From Ornithodoros turicata (taxonomy: Eukaryota > Arthropoda > Arachnida > Ixodida > Argasidae), in contig NC_088204.1 of NCBI RefSeq assembly GCF_037126465.1, forward strand, positions 78,863,807 to 78,927,806: DNA of 64,000 bases, in the 5' to 3' direction. The notes beneath the pieces are model-generated. The model had not been told where the DNA came from. It did no database searches and saw only the letters and a list, made by a program, of their open reading frames with translations. How positions within the stretch are numbered: position 1 is the first letter of the stretch; each line of letters begins with the position of its first letter. Made by a program: the position numbers and the translations under genes. Positions 11,830 to 21,904 of the stretch are shown piece after piece.

Positions 11830-12720
11830 TAAAATATATAATTATTTCATTGATAACATTCTCTCTCACGTAACCAAGTTTCTGTGAATGCAATAACATT
11901 GAACTTAGACTCCAAAGACGACAATACGGTGCTTAATTGATCCAAAATCTTCGCAACACTGTAATATTGAGATGATACAATTTGAAATGAGAACTGTACC
12001 CTACAGCTGTCATTAAGTTCGTCAACCAATATAAAGTCACACATGCTTCTAATGTTTATACACTCGCGTAAATGTTACATGTTCCCATTTGTTAATTTCA
12101 AGCAGTTTTGCTTCTGGTTCAACATGAATCGCTCCGGAATTTTCTGTACGTCGGACAAAGATCGTGCCGTCCTTGGCCCATACATATCTCCCCAGCGAAA
12201 TAATTAAAATTGGGGCATTTATTTTGGAGTAAAAACAGGGACTGGTGTACATAAAAAGGGGGAAAACTATACTTGACGTTTCGAGTGGATGCTCTTCATT
12301 AGAAAAACCATCCTTCCAGGATTATCCTTGTGGATCGTTTTGCCCAACAATTGTTTTAGCTCCTTGCAGAGATGTTTGTTCACAAAAATTGGCTCATTGT
12401 GGTGGTAACCGAAGTGAGCTGCATTTAAACGTCACTTTTTGGGTGGGAGAGAACGAAAGAGAGAAATGGAAAGACAGTGAAATGGATGCCTAGAGAAAAG
12501 CGTACTACAATGTTGAGTTTAGATGGATCCTGTGTTGGGACTCTGTGAGCTACTTCAGTGGCATTCGCTGCTAGCTCTAAGCCAAGCTTTCTAGATATAT
12601 CGCAGACTATGTCAGCGCAGCATTCATTGGGTTTTAGCGAAAAGTTTATTTCCGCGTTATTTCTTCGTGAATACCCTTTGAGCGACACCACCTCATACTT
12701 GAGGGTCATTCGTAAGTTAA
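11830..12720 (-). pseudogene. Minus-strand LINE relic: ORF1 and endonuclease start
   Basis: On the minus strand 12,709-12,425 encodes an ORF1 domain (ECCADIVCDISRKLGLEL, then EVAHRVPTQDPSKLNIVVRF) of the L1-ORF1-like RNA-binding type. 12,242-12,049 encodes its C-terminal part (VWAKDGTIFVRR). 12,044-11,847 encodes an endonuclease start (DQLSTVLSSLESKFNVIAF, then TETWL). A ~75-bp insert around 12,250-12,320 interrupts ORF1. The same relic is at 62,455-63,440 in block B, so the insertion predates the duplication. Confidence 0.72.
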
Positions 12721-12939
12721 TATTTTATTTATTTGTTTTATTTTCAAATACTGTTGGCCCCTGCTCACCGACTGTTACAGGAATTGGCACAGCATAAGAG
12801 GTTCACACATACTATCACTCAAAATATAACCAGAAAATGCTCATACACGAGGTCACGCTTGGCACAAAATCATTCTGCTGACGAACATATGTCTCGTCTA
12901 AAAGTATAAAACTCGTCTTAAGTAGCAGTGGAGACACAT

Positions 12940-13290
12940 TCCTCGGGTAACTGATTCCAATCATGGATAGTCCCGGGGAAAAATGAAAGCATTGATTAAT
13001 TGATTAAAAGAATTGATTTTGGAGCGGTATGGCCACAAGTGCTTGGAGTGCTTATGTCTGGAAGGGTGCGTATCACTTTTGTTGATATATATATCACTTT
13101 TGTTGATATATATATCACTTTCGAGTTCCAATTTGCCGCTGAGTAAGAGAAACGAGAATCATTTCGCTTTGCTGCGATTAGATAAAGCGCGCAATTTATT
13201 TAATTGGTGAGAGTATGCAAGTGAACACCACCACCACTAATGCCAACCCAAAAAGAATTATTTGGCCAGCGTGAACCGTTTTCGAGTCAT
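12940..13290. other. Insert unique to block A, with a short tandem repeat
   Basis: This stretch has no counterpart in block B (junction near 63,620). At 13,071-13,112 a 21-bp unit, TATCACTTTTGTTGATATATA, minus its last base in places, occurs about 2.3 times. No coding or transposon signature is clear. Confidence 0.5.
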
Positions 13291-13406
13291 ACAGCCGGGA
13301 CAGTTCAGTGAAGAGCACCGTAAATGAAACGCAGCAAGACTAGGCGCATGAATTGATGCAGTTGTGGGACGAAGCTGTATCCAGTAAGACTCCTTTTCTT
13401 AGGAGA

Positions 13407-14981
13407 TTAGCCGTGAGTGTCGTTCGAAACAAATTCAACATGGCCACGCGTGTTGTTGGAACTACATGCCCCCGCAGTGTATCGCGCTCCTGAGTAACCG
13501 TTCTGGTTACGGCACTCGGCGCCTTTAGCACCATCTGGTGGCTGAATGGTCCCAGCACCGTCTCGTGCCAAGGGTTGGCTTGGCTTGCATCTCCTCTTAA
13601 CATGAAACCCAGCACACAGTATAATCACAACAAGCATGACGAAATTGGCTCCATAAGACATCCAGGTATAAGGATGGTCATTGGTTTTAGAACACTGTGT
13701 GGGTTCCGTTGGCAAGGCATTCGATGTAAATTTTGCTCCGATATATTTATATTGGACACGCACAAGGATACGCCCCGTCCAGCTGTCTATTTCATAGTCA
13801 TCGGAACTCACAATTTTGCCATTGAAGTTTAAGTACAGTGTGTGGTTAGGGAGGATGGTGACTTGGTCTCGTTCAAACACGAGCCAGGTGTGGCTAAGGG
13901 TACCGTTGGGGTGTAGACAACCGTTGGTGCCTTTCTCTGTGCCCCCTCTGCAGCCGAAAGCTTGACAGCAGTTTAGCCCTGGCAGCCTTATGTGACCATC
14001 ACCACACTTGGTGTGATCTGTCTGTGGGTCGAGCTCAAACAAGGAGTCGTCTGAAGTGGGTTTGATGGTTTGAAGGCTAATCAACGATTGAATAAATTTT
14101 GCTCGTTCGCCGTCTTTCTCAACCGTTGTACGGGACACTCCGTTACAGAGGGCACAGTGGAAGTTCTTGTATGTTACTTGTTTTGTACCGCTCGGGGTAT
14201 AATAGGCAGCGTACAGTGCACACTTCCGAGCGAGTGCAGGGTCGCTTCCTTTGGGACATTCATCCACGGTGGGAGAGCACTCCATCGTGTTGAACGCTTT
14301 CGTAAAATTCTTCCACTCAAACGCAGCGCTTCGAACTGTAGCATTGTACATGATACCCGCGTGCATCATCCAATAAACGTTTCGTTCGGCGTTATACATC
14401 ATCATCTGCTGTTGGCTATCAGCACTCATGTTCCCTGGTGACGGTCCGACCCAATCAAGTTTACTGTGCCAGCTGTAAGCCTCGTCTCGTCGTCCCCCGT
14501 TGCAGTCTAGACAGTAACGGTTTCGATACAGGACCCTTGACGGCTCGTGAAAGGAAGGAATGTCAATGCTGTACTGGAACGATCCATAAGGAAAATCGCC
14601 CCTAAATTGTCCCTGGCATCTCTCTTTCATCCCCTGTCGAATGCGTCGTTCTGCACATGACACTATCACCCAAAACTGACGTCCACCACTTGGTAGCGGA
14701 TTACACATGTAACGTACATGTGGTACATCTTTAGCAACGTCGATGCAACAGACCCCGTACCGATTGCAAGATGGGTCGCAAGAACAAATCGGTGTAATAA
14801 AGGTATCTTGAGATTGCCTGCAAGTATAGAAGGGAGATTCGCTGTGCACATTGGAGGCTTCTTCGCGAACCTCTTCTGGGAGATCAGCTGCTACTGGGGA
14901 TGCAGCAGCGATAGACAGCCAGAGGATGAAGCAAAGTGCGATGAAACATGTTGCGTTTCGTGATGCGTGCTTGGTGCGCAT
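13407..14981 (-). CDS. Type I membrane protein with somatomedin-B-like cysteine cluster
   Basis: 524 codons read from the ATG at 14,981. I chose this start because residues 1-32 form a clear signal peptide (basic start, then FIALCFILWLSIAAASPVAA). The frame is open further upstream to 15,152, where an extra start would hide the signal peptide. Residues 54-93 hold C, CSC, C, CC and C spaced like a somatomedin-B fold (CSCDPSCNRYGVCC). A long ectodomain follows with many cysteines and N-glycosylation sequons (NMS, NAT, NFT, NGT, NHT). One membrane helix lies near 441-459 (YGANFVMLVVIILCAGF), then a basic stop-transfer segment and a 65-residue tail. Similar ectodomains occur in chelicerate methuselah-like receptors with seven helices; here only one helix is present. 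Function unknown. Its 3' end is duplicated at 63,790. Confidence 0.82.
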   Translation of the reverse strand: MRTKHASRNATCFIALCFILWLSIAAASPVAADLPEEVREEASNVHSESPFYTCRQSQDTFITPICSCDPSCNRYGVCCIDVAKDVPHVRYMCNPLPSGGRQFWVIVSCAERRIRQGMKERCQGQFRGDFPYGSFQYSIDIPSFHEPSRVLYRNRYCLDCNGGRRDEAYSWHSKLDWVGPSPGNMSADSQQQMMMYNAERNVYWMMHAGIMYNATVRSAAFEWKNFTKAFNTMECSPTVDECPKGSDPALARKCALYAAYYTPSGTKQVTYKNFHCALCNGVSRTTVEKDGERAKFIQSLISLQTIKPTSDDSLFELDPQTDHTKCGDGHIRLPGLNCCQAFGCRGGTEKGTNGCLHPNGTLSHTWLVFERDQVTILPNHTLYLNFNGKIVSSDDYEIDSWTGRILVRVQYKYIGAKFTSNALPTEPTQCSKTNDHPYTWMSYGANFVMLVVIILCAGFHVKRRCKPSQPLARDGAGTIQPPDGAKGAECRNQNGYSGARYTAGACSSNNTRGHVEFVSNDTHG

Positions 14982-15108
14982 GTTACGGAGCGGTACTGCC
15001 GACAGTGCGGCACGCACAGTAGAGTAGAATAGAGTATAGACAGCACCCAAGGTCCCTTGTGATGCAGGACACAACATGGCCAAGCACGGGTAGTCTTCAC
15101 AGCACTGC
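14982..15108 (-). other. Upstream part of the same exon, with a splice acceptor
   Basis: On the minus strand the sequence before 15,108 reads GTTTGTTTTTGTGCAG, a good polypyrimidine tract and acceptor AG (15,110-15,109). The exon would therefore start at 15,108 and contain 5' untranslated sequence before the ATG at 14,981, or in-frame codons joined to an earlier exon. No upstream exon is recognised. Confidence 0.5.
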
Positions 15109-15152
15109 CTGCACAAAAACAAACGGGTAACATGAGCTCTAGCAGGTAACAT

Positions 15153-17039
15153 GGAATGAGGTGCTTTCTAATATGATCCATCCCATGACATCACAGACTC
15201 CAAGATGACACTTTGATCAACTCTGGTTCATAACGATTCTAAAATTGATATCATAGATGCTCTAAGCTAAGCTATGCTCTAATCTAACTATTTAATCTGC
15301 ATATTATTAATGTCCCAGCGTATCGGACCCAGGTCTGGTCCCCCGGTAGTGCGTGGTGCCAAACTTCGTAGGAAGTGCAATGGTCAAAATGCCCACATCT
15401 GAGTGGTAATTCATTAAAAGATAACCACCAGTTAGTTTGAACTACTCTCAGCGCCGATATGCCTCCTGGGGGTGAGGGTTTAATATAGGTTTGCAAGAAA
15501 AAAACATTGGAGAAGTAGACTGGACCACTCAGTCTGATTCGGCGTGAAATCACCCAATTACATCTGACCCGAATAACGCAGTACATGTATCATATAGCTT
15601 TATACACAACAGAAATGCATGGAAATTTCTTATCTGGTATCGAAAGTGATAGCACTCGTGACTGACAATATTTTTCCCTTATACGTACATCTCAACTATT
15701 CGCTCACAAAGTGGAAAGATCGTACATCACAGCTACTAAGTAATTCTAACTAAAAGGTTCTTCCCCATACTGGAAGGAATTAGCACACACGTGCAAAAAA
15801 AAAAAAAAAAAAAAGAAAAATTAAACAAACAATGCCAATCACCGAGGAACTTGCTGATGAAAGCATTCTCCGCTTGTGTTCACTCAGGCAGTACTTGATC
15901 ATTGTTCATACCGTGATTTCTCTACTCATGTCAGCGACTCTACTGATGGATGCCACATGGTCAAAAATCAACTGTATGGTACCGTAAAGCCTGAATGGAC
16001 CCCTGTCTCCATGTCTTTCCCTATCTATCGCTTACCAGCACCCCGAGCTGGCTAAAAGTTTCCTTAGAGCGTGAGCCGGTCTCTAAGGAGGCAGACACGT
16101 GTTTGCAGTCATTATTGGCTCTTCGATAACATGACTGCCCAGTGTTTTCTTTCCATATAGTGTGTCATGAGTAACCCGCCTCTCAATTGTTCATTCGGTA
16201 CAATGCGCCGCAGCGTGCACACACATTTACTAAGTTATCTTCAGTTAAAAAATATTTTTTTTTTAGTTTAACAAAAAGTACCCCTTAAATTGCTAGGAAG
16301 ACGGAGCATCAAATGACGCCTTGATCACGCTTCTATCCTGACCACCTCGCACTGAATTTTTCGGTCAAGAAAGTGGATTTTGTCGAATTTTCACAACTTT
16401 CCAACTTTGCCGGTGTACTGTAAGCCGCATAAACTGAAAGTCTGACTAAAAAAAAAATTGTGAACTTGCACAAACTGTGCAAATTTCATGCACGCCACAA
16501 GGATCTAGCCCATAGAGTGTGAGGGTGAAAATTGCTTACATACAGCAAAATGAACTCTCCCCTATCGAATAAGATGCTTTTTAACATGCTCTGTGCCTTA
16601 CGTGGGCTGCAATGCCCTCTTAATGCGACATGGGTTTTCATGAGCAAATAAAACAAATTGCGCTCGGACTCTTGGCCTGTAGACATGCTAAAGCATTAAC
16701 AAATTTCACTACAGTATCTTTTAAAACTCAGGCGATATACGCGTGCAAGCACGACAAGACTGTAAACACTCGAATTCAGGGCCGGATTTTCTCGATCTGT
16801 TTTTGCACAAAAGCTATTCCATAGAAATTATTCATTCTACCGCTGTTGGTCATCATGTAGGACGAGCTTCTAAATATTAAAAAAAAAATGATGAAAATCC
16901 AGGAGGTCGATGGGGCCTCCCTGGCTGAACTGATGTGAAACCGACCAGCTATTGGACCTTTTAATAATGGAACACCAGCGAACCTTAGGGCATTATGCAC
17001 CCTCTCCAGTTCTCAAAGTCAACACGTTCAGAAGAATGA
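15153..17039. other. Unassigned noncoding DNA
   Basis: Presumably intron or upstream sequence of the membrane-protein gene. There is an A-run of about 20 at 15,797. No coding, RNA or transposon feature can be supported. Confidence 0.5.
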
Positions 17040-17745
17040 AGTCGCATGGGAATGGGTTCCTCTGAACTTGGAAATTGTGATTGTACACGAACAAAAGCCG
17101 CGTCGCACCACCTGTGCCCGCCTAGGTGGGCTTATGTCATTGCCATCCAATCCACTCAGCCAACTGTGAACGACGGGGAGGACACACCCCTCCGGACCAC
17201 GTGGGTCCATGGTTTCGGTGATCTCCCGTCGAAATCATTTGAAATATGGCGAAAGGCAAACTATCAGCAATGGACGAAGAGGTTATGCGACACACACAGC
17301 GTCTATGGATCGTCCGGTACGCAGCAGCTCATAAAATGTCACGCACGAAGTTATGTTCTGACGAAGAAGAAGTTCAAAGGGGAAAAGGTGCTCCGGTAAC
17401 CATGCTGACAGTCAACGGCTATATTACATTTCTCGTATGATTCTGTGTAAAAGTCAAATTAAAACATGTTTCATGATGAAGTATACAAGATTGTTTGAAA
17501 ATTTTGAACTTTGCTCGCAAAAGCCCGTCCATGAATTGGCAACATGTTCTGTGTATGATGTCACGGCCAGTTCGCCTCGGAGGCAGGCCGTAGCAGCTGC
17601 CGTTCACGTCTGTGGTAAATATAGAATATTTTCGCTATTTGTACGATTTTCAACTTCATATTTCACAGAGTGGATGCTTTAGTACAGAGGAACTAATTAA
17701 AAATGATCGTGGTCTTGTCAAATATCGTTTTATGGTCCCTTTAAG
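17040..17745. repeat. Dispersed repeat, inverted partner of 48,600-49,150
   Basis: The plus strand here matches the minus strand at 48,600-49,150 over several hundred bases. One frame gives QPTVNDGEDTP and FEIWRKANYQQW here, and QPTVNDEEDPP and LEIWRKANCQQW there. Both copies end near a GGTCCCTTTAA motif (17,732 here; 49,140 there). Probably a DNA transposon; the frames are broken and no family is recognised. Confidence 0.6.
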
Positions 17746-18328
17746 GCACGTCAGGAATTGTCGTCTGCTTCAGTCGTCGTACCGCTCCCTTCAGAACCAC
17801 CTGCTGGGACACATTCTGTTGTCTGTATGAATTCGAAACAAATTTACAGGAATAGTTGGAATATATGCAGGAATGTTTATCCATGAAATCCAGCAATTAA
17901 ATATAAGATTGTACAGCACAGCGCTGTTTTTCTTATGATTTCGTTGCAATAGCCGTGTTCACTAGACCTAGCATCAGCGACAGAACGTATTATTTTCATT
18001 TAGGTATCGATGGATGAGCTTAAGTTGAAACTGATTTCAGAGAAACATGTATGAGGATGTACATTATGAGCATGTATGTAAAATTAGAGTAGTCTGAAAA
18101 TTTTTTGTCACGAAATCCCCGCTTCATTGTGTTTGTTTTCTCCGCCATTTTAGGTGGCAGTAAGATGTCATGGCGACACCCTTGGTAAAAAGCCAACAAT
18201 TCAGAGGACCGAAACTGTGACTGACAGGTTGAACCTCTTTGTGTGACTTCTCCCAATGGCTGAGCCCCTTTTAATATACGGCCGCGCATTCAGAAACAAG
18301 GACCGCATTGTCTGCGATAGTGGCGATG
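17746..18328. other. Unassigned noncoding DNA
   Basis: No gene or repeat boundary recognised. Confidence 0.4.
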
Positions 18329-18691
18329 CCGGTCATTGGCACCACAAAGCGTACCGTAAACAAACATTGGTATGGTTCCCAGAAATATGTTGCCATAGTG
18401 GAAACCTATGCGAAACTTAATGGGACCTACGACACTGTGGTCGGACTTGAGTTTGGTCATTTCCACACGATGTGTGATAGGTTTCGAGTCTAAACTAATA
18501 CGACACCGGTCATCGGCTCCCCGAAGCGTAACCACAAACAAACCTCCACGTGGTTCGTATTCGAACTCGCTTCTGGAAATGTGTTGTCAAAGCGGAAACC
18601 GATGTGAAGCTTAACATTGCCGACGACTCCGCACTCGGACTTTGGTCGCTGCTGGAGCGGCAGACATTTTCACACGTGCGTGATAGGTTTC
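18329..18691. repeat. Two diverged tandem units of about 160-190 bp
   Basis: Unit 1 (18,329-18,485) starts CCGGTCATTGGC and ends GTGATAGGTTTC. Unit 2 (18,506-18,691) starts CCGGTCATCGGC and ends with the same GTGATAGGTTTC. Between these anchors both contain a GTGGAAACC/GCGGAAACC block and a ...AAGCTTAAC-like block. Translations of the units resemble each other only across different frames, so coding function is doubtful. Confidence 0.55.
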
Positions 18692-19044
18692 TTCCTGTGC
18701 CTACCATCGTATTATTGCATCGCGGCACTATTATGGTCACTTCGGACTGCAATACAGCTGCACGGTGTTTTTTAACGACGTCAACTTTACAACGAATATT
18801 TTCCGCTGACCCTTGGAGTTCGTTGCAGGGGACTTTGACTGTACGTGCTCCTGTGTCAGGGGACAAGCTGGGTCATTATACACTTCTTGAAACAGAACGG
18901 CAGAGAAAGTTACAGGCGAAGTAAAAAAGAAAACAAACAGGAAACCTACGGACCTTAGGCCGACCTAAAGGCAGACTTTAACGTTCCTCTTCTCTTCATA
19001 AGATGTGTAATATATCTTGGTTATGTTTACTTCATAAAATATAC

Positions 19045-20000
19045 CAGAGTTCAAGGTAACTCGTTACTGTAACTAAGTTCCTTTTTTGGTAGCTTGTAAC
19101 TTAACTCGGTACTTTTGCGCCGTGGTAACTTTCAGAGGAACTCGTTCCTTTTTTAGGTAACTTTGCTAAAGTAACTTAAGTGAAGTTCCAAGTTACTTTT
19201 AACTCGCTTTTCACTCACGTTCACATATATTTTCTTGCTTTCTCTCCAGTTCCTTCATAGCATTTTTTTGCCATAAAATGTGATATTGAATCAACGACAG
19301 TATTTTATTCAGGAAGTAAGAAGCGCTGCCATTGAAATGAAGCAGAACCATTGTGCGCCCACAGGGAGTAAGAGGCAAAGCATTCGAATAGACCTCTACC
19401 AGAGAGACGTCATCATGACATTGACTGAAACTGAAACAAATCGGAAGGAGAGGGCTGGGTTCCACGAATGGGATCTTGTTCGCTGCCTCCCATTGAAAGA
19501 AAAGTAGAACCGAGGGTCGCGTCCCTTTAAGGGACCATATCCTAATCCCCTGAAGACCGTGGCTTTCGGGCGCGACTCTGTTCACCTCTAGCTTCGAGCG
19601 TAGTTCAATTCTACGAAATTTTGGCGCTGTCGAACGCTACGACATCATTTGTTTACAAACAGGGAGAGGTCTATTGTTGGACATAAACGAAAACGATCTA
19701 AGCGTGTTGCACCCCTCCCTTTCATTTTTTTTTTTTTTTTTTTTTCTGCCAATAAATCCCCCCCACCCTCTCCAGGCACCTCAAGGTTTAACTCAACTGC
19801 CCACGCGCGCTGCACCTGCATAATGCTATTTTGTGTCCGAGGTAACTTGGAAGTAAGTCGTTCTCTTTTTTTGACGTAACTCAGTAACTGCGAGTTACAT
19901 TTTGCAGGCTGAAGAACTTCGTTATTAACTTAGTTACATTTTGCACATGGTAACTTAACTTGTAACGAGTTCTTTTTGACGGGTAACTTCTCAATCTATG
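19045..20000. mobile_element. Degenerate hAT element, 956 bp
   Basis: Starts CAGAGTTCAAGGTAACTCG and ends CTATG (one mismatch to the expected CTCTG). The 8-bp duplication AAATATAC is present at 19,037-19,044 and 20,001-20,008. The ends are packed with GTAACTCGTTAC-like subterminal motifs, like the hAT copies at 8,778 and 40,495. The interior has a T-run and no transposase. Confidence 0.87.
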
Positions 20001-20458
20001 AAATATACTACCATCCAACGCTTCGCTACAAACTATACTCTGTTGTCCGAACGCAAAGACAACGCGAGGAAAATCGGGCAGGTAGCCTCACGCTTTGGTC
20101 CTCATTTCCATTCGTGCATTCCCAATGCAATCTGAGATTGGAACACCCTTCCAGATCACATTGTGAAACTGTCAGAGAACGGTCAGCTCCGGAAGCAGTT
20201 GTGTCGGCTTTTTCTTCGGTGCGATTCTTAATATTTGTGTAATGTGGTGCTTCTTTTATGTAATTATGTGTCTGTTTATTTTCCCACCCCTCATGGAAAG
20301 CCCTCGGGCATTTGAGGTAAACAAATAAATCGTGTCAGCGATCCCATGCAGGTTGATTTTTTTGTAGAGCAAGCGCCTCAGACGGTTAACATTGTTGTTT
20401 ATTACGGTTGGTTTGTCTTTGTGCAGATGATGCACCCTGGAAGTCGCTGAGAAGGCGT

Positions 20459-20531
20459 GTTAGCTTAGCTCAATTAGTAGAGCCCTGGACCGGTAATCTA
20501 GAAGACGTGGGTTCGAGTCCTACAGCTGGCT
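20459..20531 (+). repeat. tRNA-like sequence (SINE-type head), copy 1
   Basis: 73 nt fold as a full cloverleaf: acceptor GTTAGCT with AGCTGGC (two G-T pairs), D stem GCTC/GAGC, anticodon stem CTGGA with TCTAG (one mismatch), T arm GTGGG-TTCGAGT-CCTAC. The anticodon loop is CCGGTAA, so position 33 is C instead of the near-universal T; the nominal anticodon is GGT. Flanks on both sides are shared with the copy at 58,656, so it belongs to a dispersed repeat and is probably not a working tRNA gene. Confidence 0.7.
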
Positions 20532-21904
20532 AACCTTGTCAGTGACTTTCATCTTTCATAGTTAATTTCTTAGGCATCTTCAGGCCTTGTATGTAATTGT
20601 CCCTTCTATGTTGTTCCAGCCTCAGAACATCACTTATCTCGTCAAGTGGTTACTTGTTCAAGTCAGATTAACTTGAGTCAATGTAGTAGTCAGTAACTTG
20701 AGTCAAGTCAGTCGTTGCAGATTATTGCCTCATTCTTTCTCTGGCTAGTCTGTTCCCGAACACCAAATGCTGTGCGTTCCAGTTATTCGATTTCTAACGC
20801 AAGAGACACAAAACTTTTTCATAATCTACACCATCCCATTCAGTGGCCATTCATTGGGGTGTTCACCCTGTGGCTCTTTGGCCTTTCCATTTTCAGCCAT
20901 TTGTCAGTTCGGCTTTTTGATAGGCTCAATATGTACTTACACTCAGTCTGCCTAAATATATGCACTGCATTTAGCAACAGCTGTCAAAAAAGAAAAGGAG
21001 AAGGACGCTCCTAAAACTCATTGAACTCGGTCATTATGTATAAACAAACAAGATAAAATGAAAATGAAAGGAACTTGACGCGTGAGAGAGTCTCGGAGCA
21101 CAAATTCGGTCTCATAATGCACCGATTATTGCCTGAAAACTTCAGTAACATAGTTTTTGAACACCCCTTGGTTTTCACAGGGTATTTCACATTACACCAC
21201 ACCTGTCGTTCATCGTTGAGTCGCTAGTGTGAGCAACGAAGCTTTGCTAAAGGACCACGTGGTGGACAGGAAGTGATGGCAGTCTTTACACGAGCGACCA
21301 CCAGAGGGGTCCCACGGAACTCTGTTCGAAACAGTCCTCCATGGTCCATAAGTGGAACCCAGCCCTCCCCTCCCGATTTGTTTCGGTATCAGTCTCCCCA
21401 CCAACGTCATGATGACGACGTAGAGGTCCATTGGGTGTACCTCAAAATGAAGTGTTCGAAATCCCCATCGCAAAATGAACATACCGTACTGTAAATAAAT
21501 GCTATCTGGCCATAAAATGCACAGTTGTGTGCGGAAAACAGCCAGAGCGCACTTAGACTAACCTAATAATAAGCTAACCAAAATGTTGCTCAGTCTTGTC
21601 CACCGTGCTAAGCCCAAGCCGCTGAAGCGTAGCCTTCGTTCGCTAAAATGACTTGGACCGATATCAAAATTTCGTCAGTTTCTGTGGTGAATAGTGAAGT
21701 CGGATTTTTAAACACTGCATACCATCTTATGAGGCAATCGAGCGTGATTTGGATGGTGCTCACTGGGTGGTGCCCCAATACCAGTGACTTATTATTATGG
21801 GAGGCTAAGGTAGTGATGGGCGGTACTATTGAAACATTCGATACTGTCGATAGTTTTTTACTTTCAATTGTACAACTATCGATAGTATCAGGACATGCAC
21901 TTCA
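20532..21904. other. Unassigned noncoding DNA
   Basis: 20,650-20,710 holds several AACTTGAGTCAA-like direct repeats. At 21,808-21,890 ACTATCGATAGT forms a palindrome beside inverted ATACTGTCGATAGT sequence. No gene is recognised. Confidence 0.45.

Larger units (their letters stand above)
5505..13625. repeat. Segmental duplication block A
   Basis: Collinear with block B at 60,718-64,000. Homologous stretches include 5,509-5,927 with 60,720-61,366, 8,370-8,777 with 61,363-61,754, 9,498-10,220 with 61,755-62,440, 11,830-12,940 with 62,450-63,620 and 13,290-13,625 with 63,625-64,000. Block A is longer because it gained a copia element, an hAT element, about 1.6 kb of LINE sequence (about 10,225-11,828) and a 350-bp insert (about 12,940-13,290). 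The duplication includes the 3' end of the membrane-protein gene. Confidence 0.85.

Noticed and set aside
13340..13615. 91-codon frame overlapping the 3' end of the membrane-protein gene, with a similar frame at 63,690-63,989
   Set aside because: It is the +1 shadow of the tail-coding frame. The real frame shares its stop in both copies and continues into the helix and ectodomain.
15284..15586. 100-codon minus-strand frame upstream of the membrane-protein gene
   Set aside because: No start context, splice link, domain or repeat support; it is likely chance in noncoding DNA.
20459..20531. Functional tRNA gene
   Set aside because: Position 33 is C, the acceptor has two G-T pairs, and long flanks are shared with a second copy that has another anticodon; a dispersed tRNA-like repeat fits better.
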